Assembly (NCBI GenBank): GCA_965263285.1
Contig: CBDHHD010000016.1
Span: 372,001-436,000, forward strand
Source: JASGCP01 sp965263285
GTDB taxonomy: Bacteria; Bacteroidota; Bacteroidia; Chitinophagales; Chitinophagaceae
Length of the DNA: 64,000 nt
Direction of reading: 5' to 3'
In this document: piece by piece, positions 8,178 to 17,571 of the stretch
Layout of the letters: each line of letters begins with the position of its first letter
Position numbering within the stretch: the first letter of the stretch is position 1
Translations under genes and position numbers: made by a program
Notes under the pieces: model-generated
What the model was told of the DNA's origin: nothing
Seen by the model: the letters and a program-made list of their open reading frames with translations, nothing else
The model's database searches: none

Positions 8178-9176
8178 TTAATTTTTTTCTAAAATATGTA
8201 AGTATTCTGTTGTTGATCGATATAAATGATTTCTGTTTTCGTCTTTATCTGCTTTGAAACGCTGATACTTGGTTGTTATTAAATCATATTTTCCATATTT
8301 TAACATGATGGATTGAATGTTCTTTTCACTCATTAAGCCTTCATTGTTATAACTTAAAAAAACATATTGAAATTTTGCTTTTTTTATGATCTCTTCAAAT
8401 GATGTTACAACAGAATTTCTAGTGCAATAGTTAGATTTTATATATTCTCTTAATCCTGTTTTTCCCTTTGGAATAAAATGGTCATATTGTGCAATCGTAT
8501 TTAATAAATGATAATTTGCCCCATATTGTCTTTCATTATATGGGGGATCAAGGTATAAAATATCGCCTTCTATTTTTTTAATAAGCGTGTTACTATCGGT
8601 ATTATACACTTGATGGTTGTTTTTATTGATGGCAAAAATAGCTGGCTCAATTATGATTTCTTTCTTTGCAGATTTTTTTAATTGTTTTAAGAAAGCCCCA
8701 TAAACAGAAGCTGTGTTTGCAACTTTATCGGCACCTTCTAATAATGAAGCTAGCAAAAAATAATATTGATTTTCTGAAATATGTTTCTTATTTCTCCATT
8801 CTTCGATTCTTTGTCTAATGGCGTCTATCTTTTTTCCATTGTGTTCTGAAAAATATTGTCTATGAGCCTTCCCATTTTCGGCATATTCCTCAAAAATAAA
8901 ACCATTTTTTATTTGAATTTGATTGAGCTCTTCTATTAAGTTTTTGTATTCAAACTGAGAATGATTCCCAATGTAATTGCGATTTAGTACAAAACTATAG
9001 TATTCTATATCATTGCTAATTATCTTTTTTACTTCAGTTTTAAAACTTCTGCCTACGATTCCTGTACCTGCAAATAAATCACAAAATACTTTATTGGTTA
9101 AATTATTACCAACTACTGTATAGATAGAGTTTTTAATAAAATTTGAAAGCTTATGTTTAGAACCTATATAATTCAT
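8178..9176 (-). CDS. D12-class DNA adenine (N6) methyltransferase
   Basis: Transfers a methyl group from S-adenosylmethionine to adenine in DNA. MNYIGSKHKLSNFI and DLFAGTGIVGRSF form the cofactor-binding motif I region and LYLDPPYNERQYG is the catalytic DPPY motif near the middle. I choose the ATG at 9176, because the longer 9236 start overlaps a different frame that encodes what looks like the tail of a partner endonuclease. The motif order suits the alpha class (Dam/D12). Together with that upstream remnant it probably formed a type II restriction-modification unit of which only the methylase remains. Target sequence unknown. Confidence 0.87.
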   Translation of the reverse strand: MNYIGSKHKLSNFIKNSIYTVVGNNLTNKVFCDLFAGTGIVGRSFKTEVKKIISNDIEYYSFVLNRNYIGNHSQFEYKNLIEELNQIQIKNGFIFEEYAENGKAHRQYFSEHNGKKIDAIRQRIEEWRNKKHISENQYYFLLASLLEGADKVANTASVYGAFLKQLKKSAKKEIIIEPAIFAINKNNHQVYNTDSNTLIKKIEGDILYLDPPYNERQYGANYHLLNTIAQYDHFIPKGKTGLREYIKSNYCTRNSVVTSFEEIIKKAKFQYVFLSYNNEGLMSEKNIQSIMLKYGKYDLITTKYQRFKADKDENRNHLYRSTTEYLHILEKN

Positions 9177-9180
9177 TTTT

Positions 9181-9357
9181 TTAGTAGTTAACTTTTGTAA
9201 AAATGATATCTTTATTATTAGAAATATTGTATTCAATAAATTTTATTGGTGCACATCTATTTGAATTTTTAATGTTAAAATTTTGAAATGCTGTTAAGAC
9301 ATCTACATAATTTTGATTTTCTTTATTTGTAAATGCTTTTGATATAATAATTGGTTG
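9181..9357 (-). pseudogene. C-terminal remnant of a possible restriction endonuclease
   Basis: A frame of about 58 codons, opening after an in-frame stop at 9358-9360, encodes PIIISKAFTNKENQNYVDVL and a tail ending IIFTKVNY. It has ordinary protein-like composition and ends 4 bp before the methylase ATG, the spacing expected for a co-transcribed restriction-modification pair. There is no start codon or N-terminal domain. I read it as the surviving C-terminus of the cognate endonuclease. That identity is positional inference only. Confidence 0.4.
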
Positions 9358-9423
9358 TTACAAAGATATGCTTTGATTTTTTATTATCTACGAAAAAAGA
9401 GAGTTGAATAGAACACTTATTTG

Positions 9424-9912
9424 TTATTGAAACTTTTCTACTTCTAACTTGTCTTTACATGCTGCTAATAAAGTGGTAAGTGTTTTTTGATAAACGGGAT
9501 GAATAAAAAGCGGGGCTATTTCTACTAAGGGTATTAATGTAAATCGTCTGTCAATGATAGCGGGATGAGGTACTTGTAAATAATCAGATTGGATTATTTG
9601 ATTGTCTATAAACAATATATCAATATCAATAATTCTTTCACCCCATTTTTCAATTCTTTCTCTCCCCATTATTTTTTCAATCAATATGGATTGTTGTAGT
9701 ATGGTTTTTGCATCTAAGGTAGATTCAACGCATATTACTTGATTTAAGAATGAAGGTTGGTTTGTTTTTCCCCACGCTGCTGTGTTATAGATACAAGATT
9801 TCTTCTTTATGTTACCTATTGTTCTTTCTATCCATTCTGTTGTTTGATGTATAGAGGTGAGTTTGTCTCCCAGGTTGCTACCTAACAGTATATACACATG
9901 AGATGGCAACAT
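9424..9912 (-). CDS. folK: 2-amino-4-hydroxy-6-hydroxymethyldihydropteridine pyrophosphokinase
   Basis: It transfers pyrophosphate from ATP to the pterin alcohol in folate synthesis. HVYILLGSNLGDKLTSI is the N-terminal signature. YNTAAWGKTNQPSFLNQV and the catalytic loop with EKWGERIIDIDILF hold the conserved Trp, Arg and two Asp residues that bind magnesium and ATP. VPHPAIIDRRFTLIPLVEIAP closes the domain. Length 162 residues, as usual. It follows prs with a 6-bp gap on the same strand. Confidence 0.95.
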   Translation of the reverse strand: MLPSHVYILLGSNLGDKLTSIHQTTEWIERTIGNIKKKSCIYNTAAWGKTNQPSFLNQVICVESTLDAKTILQQSILIEKIMGRERIEKWGERIIDIDILFIDNQIIQSDYLQVPHPAIIDRRFTLIPLVEIAPLFIHPVYQKTLTTLLAACKDKLEVEKFQ

Positions 9913-9918
9913 AAAAAA

Positions 9919-10884
9919 TTACAAATTTATTTTCAATTGAGAATAGGAAAATAAATTTGTAATACTTTTATTTTCAAAGGCATGTCTAATAGAAACAGCA
10001 AAAAGATTAGCCACGGATAGTACTTTTATTTTAGATGAATGTTGTTGGCTATCTAGCGGAATAGTATTACATACTACTAATTCTTCTAGTACACTATTTT
10101 CAATAGTTTGGTAGGCATTGCCACTTAATACTGGATGTGTACAGCAAGCATGAACACTCAAGGCTCCTTTCTCTTTTAAAAGAGCAGCACTTTTGGCAAT
10201 GGTGCCTCCTGTATCACATAGGTCATCTACTAATATTACATGTTTGTTTTTTACTTCTCCAATCACTACCATACTTGCTACTTCGTTTGCGCGCTTACGA
10301 TGTTTATCACAAATAACCATTTCTGCGTTGAAAAAAGAAGCTATTTCTCTTACACGAGTTGTACTCCCTACATCTGGTGCGGCAAATATGAGTTTGCTTT
10401 TGTCTATATTAAGTTGCTCTATATAAGGAACAAAGATAGCATAACTATCTAAATGGTCTACGGGGATTTCAAAAAAACCTTGAATTTGTGCTGCGTGTAA
10501 GTCCATTGTAATAACTCTATCTGCTCCTGCTGATTCTAAAAGTGATGCCATTAATTTAGCACCAATGGCTACCCTTGGTCTGTCTTTTCTATCTTGTCGA
10601 GCGTATCCATAATAAGGGATAACAGCGATAATTTTATAAGCGCTTGCTCTTTTTGCGGCATCAATCATTAAAAGTAATTCTAACAAGTTATTAGCAGGTG
10701 CAAAAGTACTTTGAATAAGAAAAACATAATCACCTCTAATGCTTTCTAAAAATGCGGGTTGCATCTCTCCATCACTAAATTTTTGAAGATTTATTTTACC
10801 TAAATCACAGCCAAAGCATTTGGCAATTTTTGAAGAAAGTTCTTGAGACCCTGTGCCTGAGAAAATTTTAATAGATGTACTCAT
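9919..10884 (-). CDS. prs: Ribose-phosphate pyrophosphokinase
   Basis: It makes phosphoribosyl pyrophosphate, the ribose donor for nucleotides, His and Trp. Visible signatures are FSDGEMQPAFLESIRGD, the flexible-loop region YYGYARQDRKDRPR, the metal site ITMDLHAAQIQGFFEIPVDHL and the phosphoribosyl loop VILVDDLCDTGGT. At 321 residues it is full length. It heads a two-gene unit with folK. The bulky intergenic region upstream (10885-11102) separates it from the divergent porT-like gene. Confidence 0.96.
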   Translation of the reverse strand: MSTSIKIFSGTGSQELSSKIAKCFGCDLGKINLQKFSDGEMQPAFLESIRGDYVFLIQSTFAPANNLLELLLMIDAAKRASAYKIIAVIPYYGYARQDRKDRPRVAIGAKLMASLLESAGADRVITMDLHAAQIQGFFEIPVDHLDSYAIFVPYIEQLNIDKSKLIFAAPDVGSTTRVREIASFFNAEMVICDKHRKRANEVASMVVIGEVKNKHVILVDDLCDTGGTIAKSAALLKEKGALSVHACCTHPVLSGNAYQTIENSVLEELVVCNTIPLDSQQHSSKIKVLSVANLFAVSIRHAFENKSITNLFSYSQLKINL

Positions 10885-11068
10885 GCGTAAAATAGTATTT
10901 GTTAAGATGTAAAAATAATTTAATTTTAGCTAAGTGTACTATTTAAGTTGGATAAAAATATAAGCTACTTTTTTGTCAATAGAATTAAACAGTCATAACT
11001 AAAATTAATATGAAAAACCAAAGCATGTATCCGTCAATTGAATTTAGATATATAAACGAATGAAGCAT

Positions 11069-11076
11069 TATATTTG
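11069..11076 (+). promoter_or_regulatory. TAnnTTTG -7 element upstream of the porT-like gene
   Basis: TATATTTG fits the Bacteroidota -7 consensus and lies 26 bp before the ATG at 11103. It could drive the porT-ligA-meaB run of same-strand genes. Confidence 0.55.
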
Positions 11077-11102
11077 TATTATTATTATTTATTAAATAAC
11101 TT

Positions 11103-11834
11103 ATGTTATTAAAACGAAAAATTATTTTTATTGTATCTATTCTCATATTGTCTACTTCTATTCTTCAAGCACAATTATGGAAAAATTTTCTTAATCATGA
11201 TGAAAATAGCAGTTTTCCCTTCTATTTTGGACTTAATTTTTCGTATGTTAACAGCAGTCTTAACATTACCAAATCGCCTTATTTCTATCAGTCAGATACT
11301 GTGTTAAGTGCTTTGGCAAAAAATAGTAGTGGTTTTGGTATTGGCTTGGTAGCGGCTTATCGTATATCTAAAAGATTTCAAATTCGTACCACACCCCAGC
11401 TTGTATTAGGCAGTGGATATTCTTTTAGTTATACGGTTCGGAATGGTCCACCTGGTTCTAATTTGCCTCCTATAACGGTAGATCAAACACAGCCTACGAT
11501 ATCGGTGTCGTTTCCTGTGGAAATAAAATTTAGTTCTGACCGCATAAAAAATTTTCGCATGTATATGTTCACAGGAGTAAATAATTCAATTGATTTTTCA
11601 AATAATAGGGTTTCTATTTCTCAAAATGCACTGCGGTTTAAACCTTATAATTTCTCCCTTACAGGTGGGTTTGGTGCTAATTTCTACCTTCCGTATGTAA
11701 CCATTTCTCCTGAAGTGCGATTTGGATACGGTCTTACCAATATTCATCAACATGATCCTACTGTTATCTTTTCTCAAGTACTTGATCAAATTACTATTAG
11801 AACGGTTAGTTTTTCTATCTTATTGGAAGATTAA
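11103..11834 (+). CDS. PorT-family outer-membrane beta-barrel protein
   Basis: The N-terminal signal peptide (residues 1-22, ending LQAQ) is followed by alternating amphipathic strands such as FPFYFGLNFSYVNSSLNI, FGIGLVAAYRISKRFQI and VTISPEVRFGYGLTNI, ending in an aromatic strand VSFSILLED. This pattern and the 243-residue length match the PorT group, one of whose members is a type IX secretion component in Bacteroidota. It sits 12 bp upstream of ligA on the same strand. I infer an outer-membrane role, possibly in protein secretion, but the family also contains general small barrels. Confidence 0.7.
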   Translation: MLLKRKIIFIVSILILSTSILQAQLWKNFLNHDENSSFPFYFGLNFSYVNSSLNITKSPYFYQSDTVLSALAKNSSGFGIGLVAAYRISKRFQIRTTPQLVLGSGYSFSYTVRNGPPGSNLPPITVDQTQPTISVSFPVEIKFSSDRIKNFRMYMFTGVNNSIDFSNNRVSISQNALRFKPYNFSLTGGFGANFYLPYVTISPEVRFGYGLTNIHQHDPTVIFSQVLDQITIRTVSFSILLED

Positions 11835-11846
11835 TTTTGTATCATT

Positions 11847-14027
11847 ATGCCTACACCTCATTATAAAGAACAATATCAACATACTTGGGAAGAGCTTACA
11901 AATCAATATGTTATATTATTACAATCCTACAAAGAAATATGTCTTACAACAAAAGCAATGGCTCCCATTTCTTTTTGTCAATATATACAACAAGAAAGAG
12001 AGGTATCGGTTGTGTTGAAAGAGTTATCTGGTTTAGTTCAATTTCATGAATATCAATATTATGTCCTTTCTGAACCACTTATAGAAGATTATGTATATGA
12101 TCAGCTCTTTGAATGTATAAAGCGAATAGAAGCAGAAGCTCCTTATCTTATTCAGTCCAATTCTCCTACACAACGCATTTATGCATTGATGGCCGATAAT
12201 TTTGAAACCATTCCGCATAAAGTACCTATGCTTAGTTTAGACAATAGTTATAATACCAATGATGTAATAGAATGGCAAGAGCGCATAGATAAATATATGG
12301 GGATCAAAAAAGATATATCTTATTCATTAGAGCCTAAATTTGATGGGGTGAGTATATCATTGTTCTATCAAGATGATCAATTAGTGCAAGCACTTACACG
12401 AGGCGATGGCATACAAGGAGAGAATATTACTTATAATGCTAAGACTATTCGTACTATTCCACTAAAAGCTAATTTTTCATTATATGGAATTAAAGAGGCT
12501 GAGATAAGAGGAGAGATTGTAATACCTAAAGATAAATTTATTGATTTTAATAAACAGTTAGAGGAAGAAGGACTTCCCACTTTTGCTAACCCTCGCAATG
12601 CAGCTGCAGGCAGTTTAAGATTAAAAAATCCAGCAGAAGTAAAAAAACGCCCTCTTCATGCATTTTTCTATCATATTAGCATGCTTAACCCTGAACAGCA
12701 ATGGCAAAAAATACCTACACAAATAAAAGCATTAGATATGCTAGCCTATCTAGGGTTTCCTATTCCACAAATACACAAAGATCTTAGATCAATTTGTACT
12801 AATATTACAGAAGTATTACAAGCTATTGCAAGAGCTGATATAGAAAGATCATCATTACAATACGAAATAGATGGGATGGTTATTAAAGTAAATGAAAGAA
12901 CGATACAAGAAGAATTAGGACAAACTTCGCATCATCCACGATGGGCTATTGCATATAAATTTAAGCCACAAGAAGCTATAACTACCTTAATAAATGTTGT
13001 TTTTCAGGTGGGAAGGACAGGTGCCATTACTCCTGTAGCTAAGTTGCAACCTGTTCAATTGGGTGGGGTTATTATTTCAAGTATTTCTTTGCATAATCAA
13101 GATTATATACACGAAAAAGATATTCGTTTAGGCGACACCATTGCTATTATAAGAGCAGGTGAAGTAATTCCTCAAATACAACAAGTAATAAAAGAAAAAA
13201 GAACTGGACAAGAGCAAATAATAATATTTCCAACGCATTGCCCTTCTTGTAAATCAATGCTTATACAAGAACAAGATGAAGTGGCATGGCGTTGTATGAA
13301 CCCCTTATGTCCTGCACAACAAATTGAAAGGATAGTTCATTTTGCAAGTAAAGATGCCATGGATATTGCTTCTCTGGGAGAGGCCAATATAGAAAAATTT
13401 TTTACCAATAATATTTTAATAGACATTCCGAGTATCTATCGGTTGCCATACAATATCATTGTTACTATGGAGGGATTTGGCGAAAAGTCTATTGATAATT
13501 TAAAGCAGGCTATTGAAGCATCTAAAAAACAACCATTATATCGGTTTATCTATGGTTTAGGTATTCGTTTTGTAGGGGAGCGAACTGCTAAGATACTAGC
13601 CGAATCTGTTTCAGATATAAGAGAGTTATACACTAAAACAAAAGAGGAACTTTGTTTATTAGAAGGCATTGGAGATAAAGTGGCACAGTCTATTATTGTT
13701 TTTTTTCACGATGTTATACAACAAAAAATGATTGAAGAAATGTGTTTATTGGGGCTTTCTTTAGAACAAGAAAAAAAACATATTACCCATCATCATCATG
13801 TGTTTGCTGGGAAGACATTTCTATTTACAGGCACGCTTACACAAATGAAAAGACATACAGCCGAACAAAAAGTAGAAGCATTAGGAGGGAATGTTGTATC
13901 GAGTGTAAGCAACAAACTTAACTATTTAGTAGTAGGTACCGATGCAGGTAGCAAATTAGAAAAAGCTAAAAAAATAAATTCTATTTGCATTTTATCGGAG
14001 CAGGATTTTTTATCTTTTTTACAATAA
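11847..14027 (+). CDS. ligA: NAD-dependent DNA ligase LigA
   Basis: Seals DNA nicks using NAD in replication and repair. After a non-standard N-terminal stretch of about 50 residues comes the Ia domain (YYVLSEPLIEDYVYDQLF), the adenylation site LEPKFDGVS with the nucleotide-accepting Lys, and the OB fold. A Cys4 zinc finger (CPSCKSML and CMNPLCPAQ), helix-hairpin-helix repeats and a C-terminal BRCT domain (AGKTFLFTGTLTQMKRHTAEQ) follow. The 726 residues exceed the usual 670 because of the N-terminal extension. An internal start at M42 would remove most of it. Tightly packed after porT and before meaB. Confidence 0.95.
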   Translation: MPTPHYKEQYQHTWEELTNQYVILLQSYKEICLTTKAMAPISFCQYIQQEREVSVVLKELSGLVQFHEYQYYVLSEPLIEDYVYDQLFECIKRIEAEAPYLIQSNSPTQRIYALMADNFETIPHKVPMLSLDNSYNTNDVIEWQERIDKYMGIKKDISYSLEPKFDGVSISLFYQDDQLVQALTRGDGIQGENITYNAKTIRTIPLKANFSLYGIKEAEIRGEIVIPKDKFIDFNKQLEEEGLPTFANPRNAAAGSLRLKNPAEVKKRPLHAFFYHISMLNPEQQWQKIPTQIKALDMLAYLGFPIPQIHKDLRSICTNITEVLQAIARADIERSSLQYEIDGMVIKVNERTIQEELGQTSHHPRWAIAYKFKPQEAITTLINVVFQVGRTGAITPVAKLQPVQLGGVIISSISLHNQDYIHEKDIRLGDTIAIIRAGEVIPQIQQVIKEKRTGQEQIIIFPTHCPSCKSMLIQEQDEVAWRCMNPLCPAQQIERIVHFASKDAMDIASLGEANIEKFFTNNILIDIPSIYRLPYNIIVTMEGFGEKSIDNLKQAIEASKKQPLYRFIYGLGIRFVGERTAKILAESVSDIRELYTKTKEELCLLEGIGDKVAQSIIVFFHDVIQQKMIEEMCLLGLSLEQEKKHITHHHHVFAGKTFLFTGTLTQMKRHTAEQKVEALGGNVVSSVSNKLNYLVVGTDAGSKLEKAKKINSICILSEQDFLSFLQ

Positions 14028-14038
14028 TTTTGTTATGT

Positions 14039-14941
14039 ATGATTGATTGGATAACATTACAAGAAGAGGCTAAAAGAGGTCATCAAAAAGCATTGGCTCG
14101 TTTATTATCACTAATAGAAAACGAAGTGGCAGGATACGAACAGGTATTATCTGCATTTGACATAAGTGATTGCTCTGGTAAAATTATTGGGATAACAGGT
14201 CCTCCCGGTGCGGGCAAAAGCACATTGGTAAATGCCTTATTGGCAAGTATTACAGCTGAAAATAAAAGAGTAGCAGTGCTTTGTATTGATCCTTCTTCTC
14301 CCTTTCATCAAGGAGCATTATTGGGCGATCGCATTAGAATGAATCAGTGGCAATCCAATCCACTTGTTTTTATTCGTTCTTTAGCTTCTAGAGGGAGTGT
14401 AGGGGGACTCAATCCAATGATTATGGAGTTAACCGATATGCTTTTATATATGGGATTTGATAAGGTTATTATTGAAACGGTAGGAATAGGACAAAGTGAA
14501 ATTGAAATATCTAAACTTGCAGATGTAACTGTTGTCGTGCTTGTGCCAGAGTCGGGTGATGATATCCAAGTAATTAAATCGGGTATGATGGAAATCGCAG
14601 ATATCTTTGTTGTAAATAAGTTTGATCGACCTCAAAGCAATATACTAGTAGAACAGTTACAAGCTATGCTTGCAGAGGCATGTAAACAAACAAAAAAACT
14701 TGTCCCAGTATGTAAGACTATTGCTTCAAGTTCAATTGGAATACCTGATTTATGGCATACAATTGAGCAAGAACTACAAAATGTAAGTCAGGATAAAAAG
14801 GTATCTCTTATAGCAGAAAGAGCCTATTTTCTTATACAAAAAAACAGAATGAAAGATATTCAAAAGAAAACGCTCTATAATATGATTGCAAACACATCTC
14901 CTTTTCGGTTATATGAGTTTGTTAAGCAATTTTGCTCATAG
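14039..14941 (+). CDS. meaB: Methylmalonyl-CoA mutase-associated GTPase MeaB/ArgK
   Basis: G3E-type GTPase that gates and repairs the B12 cofactor of methylmalonyl-CoA mutase. Walker A is GITGPPGAGKSTLVNALL, Walker B and switch regions include VLCIDPSSPFHQGALLGDRIRM and IIETVGIGQSEIEI, and NKFDRP is the guanine-specificity motif. The start is the ATG at 14039 (MIDWITLQEEAKRG), 11 bp after the ligA stop. The longer frame overlaps ligA. The mutase is not in this window. Its presence implies B12-dependent propionate or succinate metabolism. Confidence 0.93.
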   Translation: MIDWITLQEEAKRGHQKALARLLSLIENEVAGYEQVLSAFDISDCSGKIIGITGPPGAGKSTLVNALLASITAENKRVAVLCIDPSSPFHQGALLGDRIRMNQWQSNPLVFIRSLASRGSVGGLNPMIMELTDMLLYMGFDKVIIETVGIGQSEIEISKLADVTVVVLVPESGDDIQVIKSGMMEIADIFVVNKFDRPQSNILVEQLQAMLAEACKQTKKLVPVCKTIASSSIGIPDLWHTIEQELQNVSQDKKVSLIAERAYFLIQKNRMKDIQKKTLYNMIANTSPFRLYEFVKQFCS

Positions 14942-15042
14942 ATGATAATAGTAGGATGGGGGATGGGATGCTATTCTTTTTGTAATGTGTTTTATTTGAG
15001 GGAGTATGATCAACCCCAGACATGTCCTATTATTTCCATGTT

Positions 15043-15561
15043 TGTCTCAAAAAAAGGTTTAGTCCATATAAATTATTTTTTTTGCAAATATCCATTTTTT
15101 TGTATCTTTGTTCACTTCCTCACACTAAATTTAGTTATGCATCCTTTTCTTTCTTTTGTCTTGATACAAAAGAAAGAAAAAATCAAGCCTGCAGATAAAG
15201 AGCTACAAAACTACGGCTCGCTACGCTAGCGAGAATGAATGGGAGGCGGTTAGGTATGAATCGTTATGATGAGCTTATCCATAGGTATCTTTTATGTACA
15301 TACTTGATGCTCATCATAACGATTCATATACAAAAACTTCCGCCTCCACATTCTCGCTGGTCGCTTCGCTCACCTCGTTTTGTAACGCTCTTTATCTGAG
15401 GGCAGTCCTCATCAGATATTTCCTATTATTTCCATGTTTATTGTATTTAACAATCCATACTTCCAGCACCTCAAAAAAAGATGTAGCCAAAAATCAAAAA
15501 TAAATTGTTTTTTTAAAAATATATTATTTTTGCGATTTTTCACTAAAAAAGTCGTTATACC
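15043..15561 (+). repeat. Mosaic element: right end of family C fused to a family A element lacking its left end
   Basis: Positions 15043-15139 carry a decayed B right end and a family C right end (CTCACACTAAATTTAGTTATG). From about 15140 the shared core runs to a perfect family A right end finishing at 15561. No family A left TIR and no target duplication are seen, so this is a recombinant or deleted composite. A TATTTTTG outward -7 motif precedes the right end. Confidence 0.75.
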
Positions 15562-15581
15562 AACATTATGAAATAGAACAG

Positions 15582-16751
15582 CTATAGATATGCTGTTTGT
15601 GTCTTAGATAGAAGATTATTATGGACTATATTTTCTGCTATTAGCATTTTATAATTTGCTTGTGTAACAAATAGATTACTCTCGATCGTGTCTAATTTTG
15701 AAATAATGGCAGTGATAGCTTCGGTTGACTGATCTATTCCTATCCATTTTCTACCTTGGAGATGTGCGGCTTTTAAAGTAGTTCCCGATCCAGCAAAGCA
15801 ATCTAAAACAATGCTGTCTTCATTTGACGATGTTTTAATAACCCTATCTAATAAAACGGCATTTTTTTCTGTTGGATAAACAGGGTACTGAGGATCTTTA
15901 AATTCCCAAATATCTTGTATCCTTTTCCCGCCTTGTTCATCAAAATATATTTTTTTTCTAGGATTGCCACTATCGCTCCACTCAATAAGACCTTTACGAT
16001 CCCATTCTTCTAAAATAGAAATATCACTTCGCCAATGTCTACCTATAGGAGGTAAAATCCCCTTAAATGCTTGTGCTGTTTTTCCATTTCTTGTTTCACC
16101 AGGTGCATGTAATGGAATAGTTGTATAACGCCTACCTTTTTCTATTTTAGGAAACAATTTTAATTTATCTTCTTCCGTATACGGTTGTTGCGGTTCATTC
16201 CAAATGAGAGAGTTGGATTTTGAATAAAATAAAATTAAATCTTTTATATTTCCATAACTCTTACGAGCAAAATTTTTAGGATTACATTTTACTCTTGTTA
16301 TGTCATTTCTAAAATTTTGAATTCCAAAAATTTCATCCATTATAATTTTTATGTAATGCCCAATTTTATAATCTATATGTAAATAAATAGATCCTTTGTC
16401 AGACAATAACATATGTAATAAAATTAGTCGCTCCCTAATAAACTCAATAAATTCATATCCTTTTAAAGTATCGGTATATGCAACTATTCCATTTAAACTA
16501 TTACTAATGGTACTAGCTCTACCATTAGTAATAGTAAAAGTATGATTGGTTGCGAAAGGAGGATCTATATATATCAAGTCAACCTTACCTGCTAAATTAT
16601 ATTTAAGTATTAACTGTTTTAAAGCAACTAGATTATCGGCTTGAATTAACAAATTAATACTTTCACTTGTATTCGTTTGCTTTAATGTTATATCTGGAAT
16701 AGACTCAAAAATTTCTTTATCTGATTTTTTATTTGAATAATTTAATTGCAT
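15582..16751 (-). CDS. Type II DNA methyltransferase (beta-class, DPPF)
   Basis: Methylates adenine or cytosine amino groups in DNA. The catalytic DPPF motif appears first (VDLIYIDPPFATNHTF, about residue 65) and the cofactor motif FAGSGTTLKAAHLQGRKWIGID comes last, the beta-class order. Between them is a target-recognition region containing RHWRSDISILEEWD. The ATG at 16751 is preferred over the upstream TTG. It lies 36 bp downstream of the split endonuclease genes on the same strand, completing a restriction-modification locus. Recognition sequence unknown. Confidence 0.88.
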   Translation of the reverse strand: MQLNYSNKKSDKEIFESIPDITLKQTNTSESINLLIQADNLVALKQLILKYNLAGKVDLIYIDPPFATNHTFTITNGRASTISNSLNGIVAYTDTLKGYEFIEFIRERLILLHMLLSDKGSIYLHIDYKIGHYIKIIMDEIFGIQNFRNDITRVKCNPKNFARKSYGNIKDLILFYSKSNSLIWNEPQQPYTEEDKLKLFPKIEKGRRYTTIPLHAPGETRNGKTAQAFKGILPPIGRHWRSDISILEEWDRKGLIEWSDSGNPRKKIYFDEQGGKRIQDIWEFKDPQYPVYPTEKNAVLLDRVIKTSSNEDSIVLDCFAGSGTTLKAAHLQGRKWIGIDQSTEAITAIISKLDTIESNLFVTQANYKMLIAENIVHNNLLSKTQTAYL

Positions 16752-16786
16752 AAAGTTCAAATTTGATATAAAAAATTACGCAATAC

Positions 16787-17068
16787 TCAGCTACTCATTA
16801 TGTTTAAATTTTTATATCTCGTAACTATATCCTTGTACATTTTATTATTTCCTTTAATATATAATACTCCATCAAGAATAGCTACTGTAATAGCTTTAAC
16901 ATGTTTATTTTGTATAGTAATAATAGCATCATTAAATTGAGCATTCTGATGCCCTCCAAAATCCGTTAAAAACTTCGCCTCCCCAATTACATATTTCTTA
17001 TTAAAACGAGCAACAAAATCAAGTCCTTTAGAATGTTTATAATTTAACTCACTACAAGCGAAATCCAT
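16787..17068 (-). CDS. C-terminal (nuclease) part of a split type II restriction endonuclease
   Basis: This part carries a PD-(D/E)xK-type core: KGLDFVARFNKKYVIGEAKF, with Asp and the Glu-x-Lys pair, then FGGHQNAQFNDAI, which is reminiscent of several type II enzymes. It starts at an ATG that overlaps the stop of the N-terminal part as TAATG. Inserting one T before that point would fuse the two frames (SDSN then LMDFACSELNY), so it looks like a one-base deletion. Reinitiation at TAATG could still yield two associating chains. Partner of the beta-class methylase downstream. Confidence 0.7.
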   Translation of the reverse strand: MDFACSELNYKHSKGLDFVARFNKKYVIGEAKFLTDFGGHQNAQFNDAIITIQNKHVKAITVAILDGVLYIKGNNKMYKDIVTRYKNLNIMSS

Positions 17069-17538
17069 TAATTGCTATCACTTCCAGTTAAAATTGCATT
17101 TTCTTTATTTCGTACAAATTTGTCGAATGTAACTGGCATAATACCTAATGCTTTGCTATTTATCCATCGCTTAAAAAGAGGACCAATTTGCCTATTTGTT
17201 TCTTTAGGCTCAGTACAATGTTCAAATATCTTATCAAGTCCCATTTCATATAACCGTCCACATATTCTATTAACCGTTTTTTGATTTCTTGAAATAGAAT
17301 TTACATCTTTTCTTACATAAGCAATATAACTATCTTTAATAGGAAATAAATTTAATTTTAAAAGTTCCTTTAACAACAACTTATTATCTTGCTTTTCAAA
17401 TGCCCTTTCAATATTTTTCCAACAAGTAATATCTATTTCCCTCATTCCTTCAGGAATGGTCGGATATACAGAAAAAAGATCGTCTAAATACGATCGCTGA
17501 TTGGCATATTCTATACTTAACTGTGTCCAATAATTCAT
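17068..17538 (-). CDS. N-terminal part of a split type II restriction endonuclease
   Basis: A 156-residue product, MNYWTQLSIEYANQRSYLDD at the start and ILTGSDSN at the end, with no recognisable nuclease motif of its own. The downstream frame, overlapping by one base, supplies the PD-(D/E)xK core. I infer it is the helical N-terminal portion of the same endonuclease, separated by a frameshift near 17068. It lies 33 bp downstream of the holB stop on the same strand. Whether the pair is functional cannot be told from sequence. Confidence 0.65.
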   Translation of the reverse strand: MNYWTQLSIEYANQRSYLDDLFSVYPTIPEGMREIDITCWKNIERAFEKQDNKLLLKELLKLNLFPIKDSYIAYVRKDVNSISRNQKTVNRICGRLYEMGLDKIFEHCTEPKETNRQIGPLFKRWINSKALGIMPVTFDKFVRNKENAILTGSDSN

Positions 17539-17571
17539 ACAACAAATGTAAACAAAATTTATTATTTACTT

